From: CAVRJC01 sp963721435
GTDB taxonomy: Bacteria; Actinomycetota; Acidimicrobiia; IMCC26256; DASPTH01
Direction of reading: 5' to 3'
Assembly (NCBI GenBank): GCA_963721435.1
Contig: CAVRJC010000012.1
Coordinates: forward strand, 372,001-436,000
DNA length: 64,000 bases
The notes under the pieces are model-generated. The model made no database searches. It was not told where the DNA came from and worked only from the letters and a program-made list of their open reading frames with translations. A program made the position numbers and the translations under genes. Numbering within the stretch: the stretch's first letter is position 1; every line of letters starts with the position of its first letter. Shown here in pieces: positions 34,824 through 43,684 of this stretch.

Positions 34824-35755
34824 CAGCGGTCGATCCTACCAATCAAATGCTTGGTAGCGCCGGGGTCGGCACTGACGGTGGCCCGCCCGCGGTCGACGAG
34901 CACGTCACCGTGCTGGTTCACCACGCGGAAGAGCACGACCGCGTCGCCGCGTCCGTCGCACCCGACATCGGCGCCGTGCCACATCTCGGTGACGAGCGTG
35001 TCGCCGTTGTACCCGGCGGCGGCGAAGCGCCCCGCGACCGAGCGCACGCGCGACGGGTCGCCGTCGGCAAGCGCGTGCACGATCGCGCGGCACGCGTACC
35101 CGAGCGTGTTCTGGCCCATGAGGATCGGCTCACGGAAGCCGTGCTTGTGCGCGGTCTCGGGCTCGGAGTGCAACGGGTTCCGGTCGTTCCCGGCGTAGCG
35201 GTAGAGCAGCGTCTGCACCGGCGACGTGACTGCGTGGAGTGTTGCGTCGGGCGCGCGCTCGGGCAGCGAGACGCGTTCGGCGGAGGCGGGCCCGCGCTCG
35301 CCGCCGAACGATCCCTGGCCGACCACGAACACGCCGGTCGACGCGGTGAACATCGGCTGGCGCGTGGTGTTGTCGGTGGCGACGCTCTCCAGCACCACGA
35401 GCGCGCCCGAGCCCTTGTCGTAGATGGCACCGACGCGCGTGACGACGTTCACGTCGCCGATCGCCGGCACCGATCGGTGGAACACGATCGCCTGCTCCCC
35501 CAGCACGAGGTCGTCCCAGTCGTAGTCGCCGGTCATGAACCCGGGGTCGGGCCACGTCGCCGCTTCGGCGGACAGCACCCCCGACAGCACGAACGTCGGG
35601 TACACGAGCTGGTCCTTGCCGTGGAAGGTGTCGAGGGTGAACGCCTCGTCGGCCATCCCCGCGCCGACTGCGATCGCGTAGAGCGCGCACGCGTCGGGCT
35701 GCCACGTGTGCCGTTCCGGACGGGACTCCGCGCCGATGCGGTCGAGGTACATCAT
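34823..35755 (-). CDS. Double-hotdog MaoC-like enoyl-CoA hydratase 2
   Basis: 310 residues with two hotdog halves. The C-terminal half has YRYAGNDRNPLHSEPETAHKHGFREPILMGQNTLG, the hydratase-2 motif with the Asp and His of the catalytic dyad; the usual HG after PIL is MG here. It would hydrate a trans-2-enoyl-CoA to the (3R)-hydroxyacyl-CoA. The N-terminal half (PTFVLSGVLSAEAATW) is a degenerate hotdog. It is in the operon between the molybdenum hydroxylase and tetR and carries site B in its last codons. Confidence 0.85.
   Translation of the reverse strand: MMYLDRIGAESRPERHTWQPDACALYAIAVGAGMADEAFTLDTFHGKDQLVYPTFVLSGVLSAEAATWPDPGFMTGDYDWDDLVLGEQAIVFHRSVPAIGDVNVVTRVGAIYDKGSGALVVLESVATDNTTRQPMFTASTGVFVVGQGSFGGERGPASAERVSLPERAPDATLHAVTSPVQTLLYRYAGNDRNPLHSEPETAHKHGFREPILMGQNTLGYACRAIVHALADGDPSRVRSVAGRFAAAGYNGDTLVTEMWHGADVGCDGRGDAVVLFRVVNQHGDVLVDRGRATVSADPGATKHLIGRIDR
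34836..34857. promoter_or_regulatory. Putative TetR operator B, inside the 3' end of the hydratase gene
   Basis: CTACCAA (34836-34842) and TTGGTAG (34851-34857) are perfect 7-bp arms; the whole 22 bases are palindromic at 10 of 11 pairs. The site falls within the last codons of the upstream gene and 13 bases before the TetR ATG. It is the best-formed of three related elements (others at 22510 and 42549). Confidence 0.65.
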
Positions 35756-35768
35756 GACGACACTCTCA

Positions 35769-35810
35769 TCATCTCTTCGGCATCATCGTCTTGGGCATCC
35801 CCGGCATCAT
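35769..35810 (-). CDS. Met/Pro-rich 13-residue micro-ORF
   Basis: The reading MMPGMPKTMMPKR starts with an ATG that overlaps the stop of the molybdenum hydroxylase gene (ATGA) and ends 13 bases before the MaoC ATG. Five of 13 residues are Met. It may be a translated coupling peptide, or simply the result of a GATGATGCCG direct repeat in the spacer. Weak support. Confidence 0.25.
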   Translation of the reverse strand: MMPGMPKTMMPKR

Positions 35811-38053
35811 CGACCCGCCGAGGCTTCCAGCTGACGCCAGATCCGCTCCGGCGTGAGCGGCGCGTCGAGGTCGGCGCCCAGGGCGTCGCACACCGCGTTG
35901 CGCACGGCTGCGATGGCGCCGATGGTGCCCGATTCACCGATGCCCTTGGCGCCGAGCGGGTTCGCCGGCGTCGGCGTCTCCATGCCGTGCAGCTCGAAGA
36001 ACGGCAGCTCGGCCGCCGACACCATGAGGTAGTCCACGAGATTGGTGGTGAGCGGATTGCCGTCCTCGTCGAACTGCACGCCTTCGTAGAGCACTTCGGC
36101 GATCGCCTGCGCGATCCCCCCGTGCAGCTGACCCTCGGCGAGCAGCGGGTTGACGATCGTTCCCGCGTCGTCGACCGCGACGAGTTGCACGACGCGCGTG
36201 CGGCCGGTCTCGGTGTCGACGGTGACCACCGCGAGATGGGCCCCGAACGGGAAGGTCATCGTGCCCATGAACATCGCCGACTCGCTGAGCGCGCCGCCCT
36301 CGGCCTCGCGCGCGATGGCGGGCCAGTCGATCGTGCGGGACGGCGTGCCGATCACGTGGAAGCACCCGCGTTCGCGGTCGAAGACGATGTCATCGACCGC
36401 GACCTCGAGGCGATCGGCCGCGATCTGCCGCGCCGCCTCGACGACGGCCTCGCACGCCTGGTGGATGGCCGATCCCGCGAGCTGCACCGAACGTGACGCG
36501 TAGCTGCCGAGACCCGCGGGGACACGGTCGGTGTCTCCGTGCACGATCGCGATGTCGTCCATCGCCAGGCCGAGCAGCTCGCCCGCGATCATGGCGAACG
36601 TGGTGTCGTGACCCTGCCCGTGCGCGCTCGCGCCGGTCGCGACGGTGACCAGTCGCGTGTCACTCCCGTCGACGGGTACGCGGAGCGTGACGGTGCCGAA
36701 CTCCATGGCCGGGCCGGCGGCGGTCGACTCCACGTAGAGCGACAGCCCGAGCCCGAGCTGCTCGCGCGCGCCGTCGACTCGACGCTGCTGCTGCTCGGCT
36801 CGCAACTTCTCGTACCCGGACTCCACCAGCAGCGTGTCGAGCGCGCGCTCGTAGTCACCGGTGTCGTACACGGTGCCGACCGGGGTGGTGAACGGGAACG
36901 CCGACGCACCGACGAGGTTGCGGCGCCGGAGCTCGACCGGATCCATCCCGATCTTGCGCGCGAACACGTCGACGGCACGCTCGATCGCGACGGTCGCTTC
37001 GGGCCGGCCGCTCCCCCGGTAGGCCGACACCGGCGTGGTGGCGGAGTGACGAGCGCGCGCGGTGCCGCGTGCTCGCGGGATCGCATACACGCCGGTCGTC
37101 ATGCGCAGCGTCGCTTCGGGCACGTACACGCCGAGGCTCGCGTACGCGCCCGCGTCCTGCTCGACGTCGAGGTGGTACGCCAGCAGCTCACCGGCGCGCG
37201 TGCCACCGAGCGTGACCGTCTGCGTCTGCGCGCGGCCGTGGTGCATCGCGAGCATGCTCTCGCTGCGGGTCTCGACCCAGCGCGCGGGACGATCGATACG
37301 ACGCGCCACCCATGCGGTGACGACGTCTTCGGGGTAGTTGCCGAACTTGGGGCCGAAGCCGCCGCCCACGTCGGGCGCGACCACGTGCACCAGGGTGGGG
37401 TCGAGGCCGAAGACGGCCTGCAGGCCCATCTTCACCGCGTGCGGCGCCTGCACGCTGAGCCAGTGGTGCAGACGGCCCTCGGCATCCCACGCCGACGCCG
37501 CGGCTCGGGTCTCGAGGGGGCACGCCGCCATGCGCGGATGGGTGAGCGCGAGCGACACAACCACGTCGCAGCCGTCGAAGAGGCCCTCGGCATCGTCGCC
37601 GACCGCATACATCTCGGCGACGTCGTCGTCGAGATGGTCGAACAGTGGCGTGCCGTCGGGCAACGTGTCGTACTCGACGATCACGAGGTCGGCGGCGTCG
37701 GCGGCCTCCGCCCCGCTCTCCGCGACCACGACCGCGAGCGGCTCGCCGACGTACCGCACGACATCACGCGCGAGCAACGGGAGTGACAGCGCGGGATCGA
37801 AGCGCGGCAGGACGGGTGGCATCGGGCCCACGTCGAGGTCGGCGCCGGTGAAGACCGCCACCACACCCGGCGAGTGCAGTGCATCGGCCGTGTCGATGCT
37901 CGCAAGCCGCGCGTGACGGTGCGTCGAGCGCACGTAGTGCAGGTGCGCGCACCCCTCGAGCAGCGGATGCACGAGGTCGGCGACGTAGGTGCCCCCGACC
38001 GTGAGCATCCGCGGGTCTTCGGTGCGGAGCACCCGCTGTCCGAGCAGAGACAT
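35807..38053 (-). CDS. Molybdenum hydroxylase large (Moco-binding) subunit, xanthine dehydrogenase/CoxL family
   Basis: 748 residues. It contains the a/b hammerhead N-terminal part (RVLRTEDPRMLTVGGTYVADLV), DVGGGFGPKFGNYPEDV, the active-site loop SAYRGSGRPEA, GQGHDTTFAM and the terminal GAKGIGESGTIGAIAAVRNAV with the base Glu. The AYRGSGR loop marks it as aldehyde oxidase/form II type rather than a true form I CO dehydrogenase. No FAD or 2Fe-2S subunit gene is adjacent, so partners must be encoded elsewhere. In the operon it would oxidise an aldehyde or hydroxylate a ring. Confidence 0.9.
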   Translation of the reverse strand: MSLLGQRVLRTEDPRMLTVGGTYVADLVHPLLEGCAHLHYVRSTHRHARLASIDTADALHSPGVVAVFTGADLDVGPMPPVLPRFDPALSLPLLARDVVRYVGEPLAVVVAESGAEAADAADLVIVEYDTLPDGTPLFDHLDDDVAEMYAVGDDAEGLFDGCDVVVSLALTHPRMAACPLETRAAASAWDAEGRLHHWLSVQAPHAVKMGLQAVFGLDPTLVHVVAPDVGGGFGPKFGNYPEDVVTAWVARRIDRPARWVETRSESMLAMHHGRAQTQTVTLGGTRAGELLAYHLDVEQDAGAYASLGVYVPEATLRMTTGVYAIPRARGTARARHSATTPVSAYRGSGRPEATVAIERAVDVFARKIGMDPVELRRRNLVGASAFPFTTPVGTVYDTGDYERALDTLLVESGYEKLRAEQQQRRVDGAREQLGLGLSLYVESTAAGPAMEFGTVTLRVPVDGSDTRLVTVATGASAHGQGHDTTFAMIAGELLGLAMDDIAIVHGDTDRVPAGLGSYASRSVQLAGSAIHQACEAVVEAARQIAADRLEVAVDDIVFDRERGCFHVIGTPSRTIDWPAIAREAEGGALSESAMFMGTMTFPFGAHLAVVTVDTETGRTRVVQLVAVDDAGTIVNPLLAEGQLHGGIAQAIAEVLYEGVQFDEDGNPLTTNLVDYLMVSAAELPFFELHGMETPTPANPLGAKGIGESGTIGAIAAVRNAVCDALGADLDAPLTPERIWRQLEASAGR

Positions 38054-38064
38054 GCTGCGCGCGG

Positions 38065-38796
38065 CTACCGCTCGACGTAGTCGAGGAGTGACGGGTCGAG
38101 GCGGAGCTCGCGCCGCGCCATCGCCTCCCAGAACCCGTCGAACTTGGCGACGCCGAGCGTGGCCTGCACGTCAGGCGCGAGCTCGATGCCGCCCCCGAGC
38201 GCCTCGACCTGGTACGCCTCGCGGCACCGTTGCTCGAACGCGACCCCGCGGAGGTGCGCTTCGGCGACGTCGTCACCCACGAGGAAGAGCCCGTGGCCGG
38301 CGAGCAGCGCGATGTCGGCATCGCCGATCGCCGCCGCTGCGGTGCGCGCGTGATCCACGTTGTCGACGGAGCCGTCGTACTCGTTCACGAGCGCGACCTT
38401 GCCGCCACCGAGGCCCGACGTCTGGTCGAGGCACGGCGGGATGCGCCGCGCGTTCGCCCACAACGTCGCGAAATGTGGGTGGTTGTGCACCGCGACGTTC
38501 ACGTCGTCACGCAGCTTGTGCACTTCGAAATGCAGTTTCACACCCGGCGGATAGGGCCAACGACCCTCGAGCAACGCACCGTCGACGTTGACCCGCACGA
38601 CGTCGTCGGGCGTGAACTCGTCCCACAGGAGGAACCACGGGTTGCAGAGCAACGTGCCGTCGGGCTGCTTGATCGTGATGTGCCCGGCGAGGTGGTCGTC
38701 GTAGCCTTCGCGGAAGAGCGCGCGCGCGAGCAGCACGAGCTCGAGCTCCGGCGTGAGCGGCGGCAACAGCGCGTCGGGCGTGGCGCGTGCACTCAT
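38065..38796 (-). CDS. Class II aldolase/adducin family protein
   Basis: 243 residues. AGHITIKQPDGTLLCNPW, then VHNHPHFATLWA (two Zn-ligand His) and ALLAGHGLFLVGDD (third His) make a full class II aldolase metal site; a catalytic Glu is likely in GVKLHFEVHKL. Members cleave aldols or decarboxylate beta-keto acids. The start overlaps the stop of the PanE-like gene by ATGA. Confidence 0.85.
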   Translation of the reverse strand: MSARATPDALLPPLTPELELVLLARALFREGYDDHLAGHITIKQPDGTLLCNPWFLLWDEFTPDDVVRVNVDGALLEGRWPYPPGVKLHFEVHKLRDDVNVAVHNHPHFATLWANARRIPPCLDQTSGLGGGKVALVNEYDGSVDNVDHARTAAAAIGDADIALLAGHGLFLVGDDVAEAHLRGVAFEQRCREAYQVEALGGGIELAPDVQATLGVAKFDGFWEAMARRELRLDPSLLDYVER

Positions 38797-39805
38797 GCTT
38801 CGCTGCCCATTGCGAGCTCCTCCAGGGTCTTGATGACTCGGTAGGCGCCGCGTGCGGTCGGCGCCGCGATCCCCTGCCGGTCGGCTTCGGCCAGGTACGC
38901 GCCGAGGCTGTCGTCGACCTCGGTGGGCCGCCCGCGCACGATGTCTTCGTGGAGCGACGGGCGACCGAGGATCCCGTTCTCGACCATGCCGGTGCCGAGC
39001 GCCAACGTGGCGTCGACGGCCTCCTCGAACGAGCTCGCCGCGAGGAGCCGGAACTGCGAGAACGGCGCGAAGAAGTCGCGCGGCTCGTAACCCATCGCGC
39101 AGTAGACCGCGATGAGCTCCTTGGCCATGGCGACGTAGTGCTCGGCGCCGGGGCGTACCGCGATGCCGTACGCGAACGCGCCGGGCTCGCGGTAGCCGAG
39201 GGTCGACGCCGCGAACCCCGACACGATCGAGATCTGGAGCAGCTTCTCCCACTCCGCCTGGCGGATGTCGGGCGTGGCCTGCGCGCCCATCCCCGCCCCC
39301 GAGAACAGCTCGGCGAGCGCCGTCACCCGCGGCGACACCGTGCCGTCGAGCTCACCGAAGTAGAACGACGTCGGCGCGGTCGCGTTGTGACGCACCGCGC
39401 CGGGGCCGACGATGGTGCCGGCCTCCGTGGTCGTGGCCCCGATCGCGCGATCGCCGATCCAGTCGACGAGCAGATCGTCCTTCGTCACCGAGTTCTGCAA
39501 CGACAGCGCGGTGCCGACCTGCTCGCGCAGCGCATCGGCCGACGCGAGTGCCGTGGCGGTGTCGCGCGTCTTGGTGAGGAGGATCAGGTAGTCGACGGGC
39601 TCGTCGATCTCCTGCGCGTCGGTGAGCGCGCGCAGTCCGTCGCGCACGACCGAGTCGCCGCGGATCCCGCCGACCTGCAGGCCGTCGCGCTCGATCGCCT
39701 CGACGTGCGCGGGCGCGCGATCAACGTGACGTCGGCACCGACTTCCGCGAGCCGTGCGCCGATGACACAGCCGAGACCGCCCGCGCCCAGTACGACGACG
39801 TGCAT
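38793..39805 (-). CDS. Ketopantoate reductase (PanE/ApbA)-like dehydrogenase (frameshifted)
   Basis: The first frame gives MHVVVLGAGGLGCVIGARLAEVGADVTLIAR, the Rossmann start of PanE-type reductases. The next frame continues AHVEAIERDGLQVGGI, LTKTRDTATAL, SLQNSVTKDD and the C-terminal helical domain. One base is missing (or two extra) near the GGG at 39711-39713; repaired length is about 337 residues. It is longer than the usual PanE of about 300 and sits in a catabolic operon, so it is more likely an oxidoreductase of a pathway intermediate than a pantothenate enzyme. Confidence 0.83.
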
Positions 39806-39813
39806 GGTGTCGC

Positions 39814-40722
39814 TCAGTCGACCTTGGTCGATTCGAGGTTCTCCATGAACGTGCCCCGGTGGCCCCACATCTCACCGCGACCCGTGTAGGTGCGGACGGT
39901 CCAGTTGTCCTCGTCGATCATCATGCCCTTCCACCCGAGCTCGACGTTGAAGCCCGACGGCGACTCGGCGTAGAACGAGAACATCGGGTCGTTGGTGTGC
40001 TGACCGAGCGAGTTGACGATGTTCACGCCGGTGTCCATGGCCCGGTCGTACGCACGCCCGACGTCTTCGAGAGTGTGGTTCTCGATCATGAAGTGGTTGA
40101 GGCCCGGCCCACCGGGCAGCGGGAGGTCGATGTAGGCGAGGCTGTGGTGACGCGGCGTCGTGTGCATGAACACCGCGCCGTTGGGTCCCCACGCGAACTG
40201 GTCGGTGACCTTCAGGCCCATCATGCGGGTGAAGAAGTCGAGGGCTTCCGTGCACGACGGCACGACGTAGAGCACGTGCCCGAGGCCGACGCCGTCGGTG
40301 ACGAAGCCCGAACCGCCGTGCGGCGGCACGAACGGCTCCTCGTCGACGATCGGGCCGTAGTAGATCTCGTGGCGGTTGCCGAACGGGTCGTCGAACGCCG
40401 CGACGTCGAGGACGCCACGCGCGGCGCGCATCGCGTCGGTGCCGAGGTCGAGCTTCACGCCGGAGCTCTGGAGGTGGTCGACCATCTTGCCGAACGCCGA
40501 CGGGCTCCCGACCTCCCACCCCGCGTACGCGAACTCGTCGCGCTCCCCGCTGTGCACCGCGATGCGCCACGAGCGGTCGTCCATCTTGAGCCAGAGCGTG
40601 TCGGCGTCGCCGGCGGGCGGGCCCGCCGACTCACCCACACCCATGACGTCGCACATGAACGTGCGCCACTCGTCGATCTTCGGGCTGGCGATGCCGATGT
40701 ATCCGAGCCCTTGCAGTCCCAT
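39814..40722 (-). CDS. Type I extradiol ring-cleavage dioxygenase (BphC/HsaC-like)
   Basis: 302 residues with two VOC modules. Fe(II) ligands are His149 (GLGHVLYVV), His210 (GLNHFMIE) and Glu261 (FNVELGW); the second-sphere His192/193 (PRHHSLAY), His242 and Tyr251 expected for catechol cleavage are also present. It should cleave a catechol-type ring meta to the hydroxyls. This is the only ring-cleavage enzyme in the operon and points to an aromatic or aromatised intermediate. The start ATG at 40722 matches the conserved first strand. Confidence 0.88.
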   Translation of the reverse strand: MGLQGLGYIGIASPKIDEWRTFMCDVMGVGESAGPPAGDADTLWLKMDDRSWRIAVHSGERDEFAYAGWEVGSPSAFGKMVDHLQSSGVKLDLGTDAMRAARGVLDVAAFDDPFGNRHEIYYGPIVDEEPFVPPHGGSGFVTDGVGLGHVLYVVPSCTEALDFFTRMMGLKVTDQFAWGPNGAVFMHTTPRHHSLAYIDLPLPGGPGLNHFMIENHTLEDVGRAYDRAMDTGVNIVNSLGQHTNDPMFSFYAESPSGFNVELGWKGMMIDEDNWTVRTYTGRGEMWGHRGTFMENLESTKVD

Positions 40723-40760
40723 CGTGCCTCCGTTGCTGATTCGCCCGGTTCGTGCTGCAG

Positions 40761-41552
40761 CTACCAGAGCTGATCGATGTACGTGTCGGTGCCGGGGATG
40801 GTCGGGATGAACGGCGCCACGAGGAGCGCGCGGGCACGCCCGGTCGCGGCGAGGTCGTCGCCCAGGGTGGCGAACCACGGGTCGAACGCCTCGCGCACGT
40901 CGGTCTCGACGAAGAACGCGACGAACACCCGCTCCCCGACACCGGGTACTTCGGGCGCGGCCGCGGGCCACCATGGCTCCTTCGGACGCGGTGAGAACAT
41001 CGCGCCGATCGCGACCGGAGAGTCGGCGTACCGCGCGGGCAGGAAGTCGCCCGCGAGCCACGCCGCGAGGTCTTCCACCGAAGCGTCGTCGGTCCGTTCG
41101 AGCACCGCCCACACCACGCCGGCGTAGCGATGGTCGAGCGCGAGGAACGGCGGCACGCCGTCGACGTCGCGCTCCCACGACCCGAGGTGGTCGTACGCGG
41201 TGGCGGTCTGCACCGACCGCTCGTCGAAGGTGCGGCCGACCTCGGCGAGCAACTTCATCTGCTCACTCACCCACGCTTGCTGCGTCGCGAGCTTGCCCTC
41301 GTCGATCCAGTACATGGTGAGGTACGAGCCGTCGTCGACGGGGCCGAACGGGCTGTTCTCACGCGGGTACCGCATCGCCTTCAGGTCCTTGGTGGCGACG
41401 AAGCGCTGCCCGGCGATGGTCCACGGCGCGAGGATCGCGGCGCCGTACATGTGGTCGCGTTCGTAGTAGCGGTTGAACGCCTTCTCGAACCCGCGGTGCG
41501 GGTCGTGCAGTGCGAAGAGCCCTGCGCCGATGCGGACCGGTCCGTCGTCCAT
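40761..41552 (-). CDS. Hypothetical protein, EthD-like size, in catabolic operon
   Basis: 263 residues, soluble. The start LFALHDPHRGFEKAFNRYYERDHMYGAAI and the later FLALDHRYAGVVWAVLERTDD suggest two ferredoxin-like (EthD/dimeric barrel) halves, but no known catalytic motif is visible. It is tightly packed in the operon: 3 bases after the hydratase stop and 38 before the dioxygenase ATG. A binding or isomerase role in the pathway is inference. Confidence 0.6.
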   Translation of the reverse strand: MDDGPVRIGAGLFALHDPHRGFEKAFNRYYERDHMYGAAILAPWTIAGQRFVATKDLKAMRYPRENSPFGPVDDGSYLTMYWIDEGKLATQQAWVSEQMKLLAEVGRTFDERSVQTATAYDHLGSWERDVDGVPPFLALDHRYAGVVWAVLERTDDASVEDLAAWLAGDFLPARYADSPVAIGAMFSPRPKEPWWPAAAPEVPGVGERVFVAFFVETDVREAFDPWFATLGDDLAATGRARALLVAPFIPTIPGTDTYIDQLW

Positions 41553-41555
41553 GGC

Positions 41556-42506
41556 TCAGGAGTAGATGCTCACGCGGTGCGTGATGCGCACGAGCTCACC
41601 ACGTTGGTTGGTGAGGCGTGTCTCGTCGACCAGGAACATCATCGTGCCCACCTTGCCCTCCTTCTCGAACGCGTCGATGAGCGTGACGTCGGCGGTGACG
41701 ACGTCGCCGACGCGCATCGGTGCGAAGTACCAGTTGCTCTGCCCGCCGTTGAGGCCGCGGTACCCGGGCTCGGTGCCCATGCCGCGCATCCACGGGTAGG
41801 CCTCGGGGTGGTGGTCCGGGTTCCACGCGAACGGGTTGAAGTCGCGCGGTGCGACCAGCTCGCCCCACGGGCTGTTGCGCGCGGCCTCCACGTCGAACAA
41901 CGCGGCCGGTGGCGCGTCGGGGTAGTACTCGGCCTGCGCCCAGCGGCGGATGTCGTTGGCGTCGATCGGCAGCGACGGCAACGGTGCGAGAGGCTTGCCC
42001 AACCACGCGAGCGTCGCGTCGTCGAGGTAGACGCCCGGGTCGCGCTCGGGGATCGCGGCGCGCTCGGGCTCGGCGGGCATGCGCGCGCCGGTGGCCGTGT
42101 CGAAGAAGACGACACGCGCGGTGCCCGGCGTGGTCTCTTCCCCGCGCTGGTTCACGACACCGACCGCGAGGTCGACGACCTGCTGGCCGTCGACCTCACT
42201 CACACCCGTGATGGTGGCGTGAGTGGTGAGCACGTCCTGGCGCCAGTTGAGCTGGCGGAACTGGCAGGAGAAGCTCGCAATGTCACCGCGGCCGTCGAGC
42301 CAGTCGTAGAGCGCGCAGTGCAGGTAGCCGACGCGCAGGTTGCCCATGCCGAACACGTCGGGCTGGCCCGCGGCCTGGGCCCAGTCGGCACTCATGTGCA
42401 CGTCGATGAACTCGTCGTTCACCGCCGCGTACCGGTTCCATTCCGGGAAGTCGGTCGTGCGTTCGAACGCGGGCAGGGTGTCGCCGATGGTCAAGCTGTC
42501 GTGCAT
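41556..42506 (-). CDS. FAS1-like/MaoC double-hotdog dehydratase
   Basis: 316 residues from the ATG at 42506. The N-terminal hotdog contains AAVNDEFIDVHMSADWAQAAGQPDVFGMGNLRVGYL, where the Asp/His pair resembles the hydratase-2 dyad. The C-terminal hotdog has PMRVGDVVTADVTLIDAF and VDETRLTNQRGELV. It is first in the operon and divergent from the amidohydrolase at 42584, with operator C between them. The frame is open to 42590 but the added residues overlap the operator. Confidence 0.8.
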   Translation of the reverse strand: MHDSLTIGDTLPAFERTTDFPEWNRYAAVNDEFIDVHMSADWAQAAGQPDVFGMGNLRVGYLHCALYDWLDGRGDIASFSCQFRQLNWRQDVLTTHATITGVSEVDGQQVVDLAVGVVNQRGEETTPGTARVVFFDTATGARMPAEPERAAIPERDPGVYLDDATLAWLGKPLAPLPSLPIDANDIRRWAQAEYYPDAPPAALFDVEAARNSPWGELVAPRDFNPFAWNPDHHPEAYPWMRGMGTEPGYRGLNGGQSNWYFAPMRVGDVVTADVTLIDAFEKEGKVGTMMFLVDETRLTNQRGELVRITHRVSIYS

Positions 42507-42548
42507 GGGCTGCGCATCCCCCTTTTCCGTACTCTTGCGCGTCCTCGC

Positions 42549-42570
42549 TTGCCAGTCAAACGCTTGCTTG
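42549..42570. promoter_or_regulatory. Putative TetR operator C
   Basis: The 22-base window matches site B in 16 of 22 positions with the common core CCA..CAAA.GCTTG. A second half site GCTTGGTAG (42566-42574), identical to the right arm region of site B, overlaps it. It is placed 13 bases before the amidohydrolase GTG and 42 before the hydratase ATG, so it could control both directions. Confidence 0.55.
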
Positions 42571-42583
42571 GTAGAAAGCACGC

Positions 42584-43684
42584 GTGCCAACCGAGCAGAT
42601 CATCTCCGCCGATGATCACATGGACCTCAACGTGCTCCCCCCGGATCTCTTCACCGCCCGGGTGCCGGGGGCCATGCAGGAGCACGTGCCGCATGTGATC
42701 GACGGCCCCGACGGCGCCATGTGGTCGCTGGCCGGCAGCACCCTCGGGCCGAGCGGGCGCAGGGGCAAGGGCCTGGTCGACCGCAACGATCCCGGCTACC
42801 GCCCGGGCCGTCCGCTCGACCGCCTCGCCGACATGGACCGCGACGGCATCTACTGCCACGTCGTCTACGGGCCGCCACTCGGCTTCCCGATCCCGGACCT
42901 CGAGGTGCGGGCCGCGTGCATGCGCGCGTACAACGACTGGGCGGCAGAGTTCAACGCCGTGAGCCCCGATCGGCTGGTCGTGCTCGCGCTGTTGCCGTCG
43001 CACTCACCGGAGTCCGCGCGCGTGGAGCTCGCACGGTGTGCAGAGCTCGGGCACCGCGGCGCGATCCTCGACCTCCTCGTGAGCGACGAGCCCGCGTTCG
43101 AAGACGCGTGGGAGAGTTTCTGGGCGACCGCGAACGAGCTCGCGTTGCCGATCAGCTTCCATCTGGGCAAGGGCATGCACAGCATCGCCGCGAAGGCGGG
43201 CAGCTGGCGGCTCCCGGCGGCGGTCGCGGTGTCACCGCTGCAGCTCGACGAGATGCTCACCGGCATGATCTTCTCCGGCATCCTCGAGCGCTACCCGAAC
43301 GTGCGCATCGTGCTCGGTGAAGCCGGCCTCGGCTGGGTGCCGTACCTGCTCGAGCGGCTCGACCACGAGCACGAGAAGTACCACGACCTCATCACCGACG
43401 TGGTGCTGCCGATGACACCGCGGGAGTACTTCCGGCGCCAGGTGTTCCTCACGTACGAAGAGGACAACCTCGGCATCGAGCTGCTGCCGCACATCGGCGC
43501 GACCAACGTGCTGTGGGCGTCCGACTACCCGCACGGCGACAGCACCTGGCCGCACTCGCTCGAGGCCATCGCGTCGTCGGGGCTCGGCCGGCTCGACGAC
43601 GAGAGCCGCGATCTCATCCTGTGGAAGAACGCCGCCGCGCTCTACCGCATCACCGGCGATTCGAACGTTGGGGGAACCGCATGA
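42584..43684 (+). CDS. Amidohydrolase-2 family TIM-barrel protein of the catabolic cluster
   Basis: 366 residues from a GTG. IISADDHMDLNVLP is the metal motif 1; later come ISFHLGKGMHSI, VLGEAGLGWVPYL and ASDYPHGDSTWPHS with the final Asp. Family members such as ACMSD, OMA hydratase and gamma-resorcylate decarboxylase act on aromatic or ring-cleavage acids, which fits the neighbouring extradiol dioxygenase. It overlaps the alcohol dehydrogenase start by ATGA. Confidence 0.85.
   Translation: MPTEQIISADDHMDLNVLPPDLFTARVPGAMQEHVPHVIDGPDGAMWSLAGSTLGPSGRRGKGLVDRNDPGYRPGRPLDRLADMDRDGIYCHVVYGPPLGFPIPDLEVRAACMRAYNDWAAEFNAVSPDRLVVLALLPSHSPESARVELARCAELGHRGAILDLLVSDEPAFEDAWESFWATANELALPISFHLGKGMHSIAAKAGSWRLPAAVAVSPLQLDEMLTGMIFSGILERYPNVRIVLGEAGLGWVPYLLERLDHEHEKYHDLITDVVLPMTPREYFRRQVFLTYEEDNLGIELLPHIGATNVLWASDYPHGDSTWPHSLEAIASSGLGRLDDESRDLILWKNAAALYRITGDSNVGGTA

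Noticed and set aside
34836..34857. KstR2 operator
   Set aside because: KstR2 sites have CAAG and CTTG separated by two bases. The three sites here have wider spacing and a different core (CAAA.GCTTG), so only a general TetR operator is supported.
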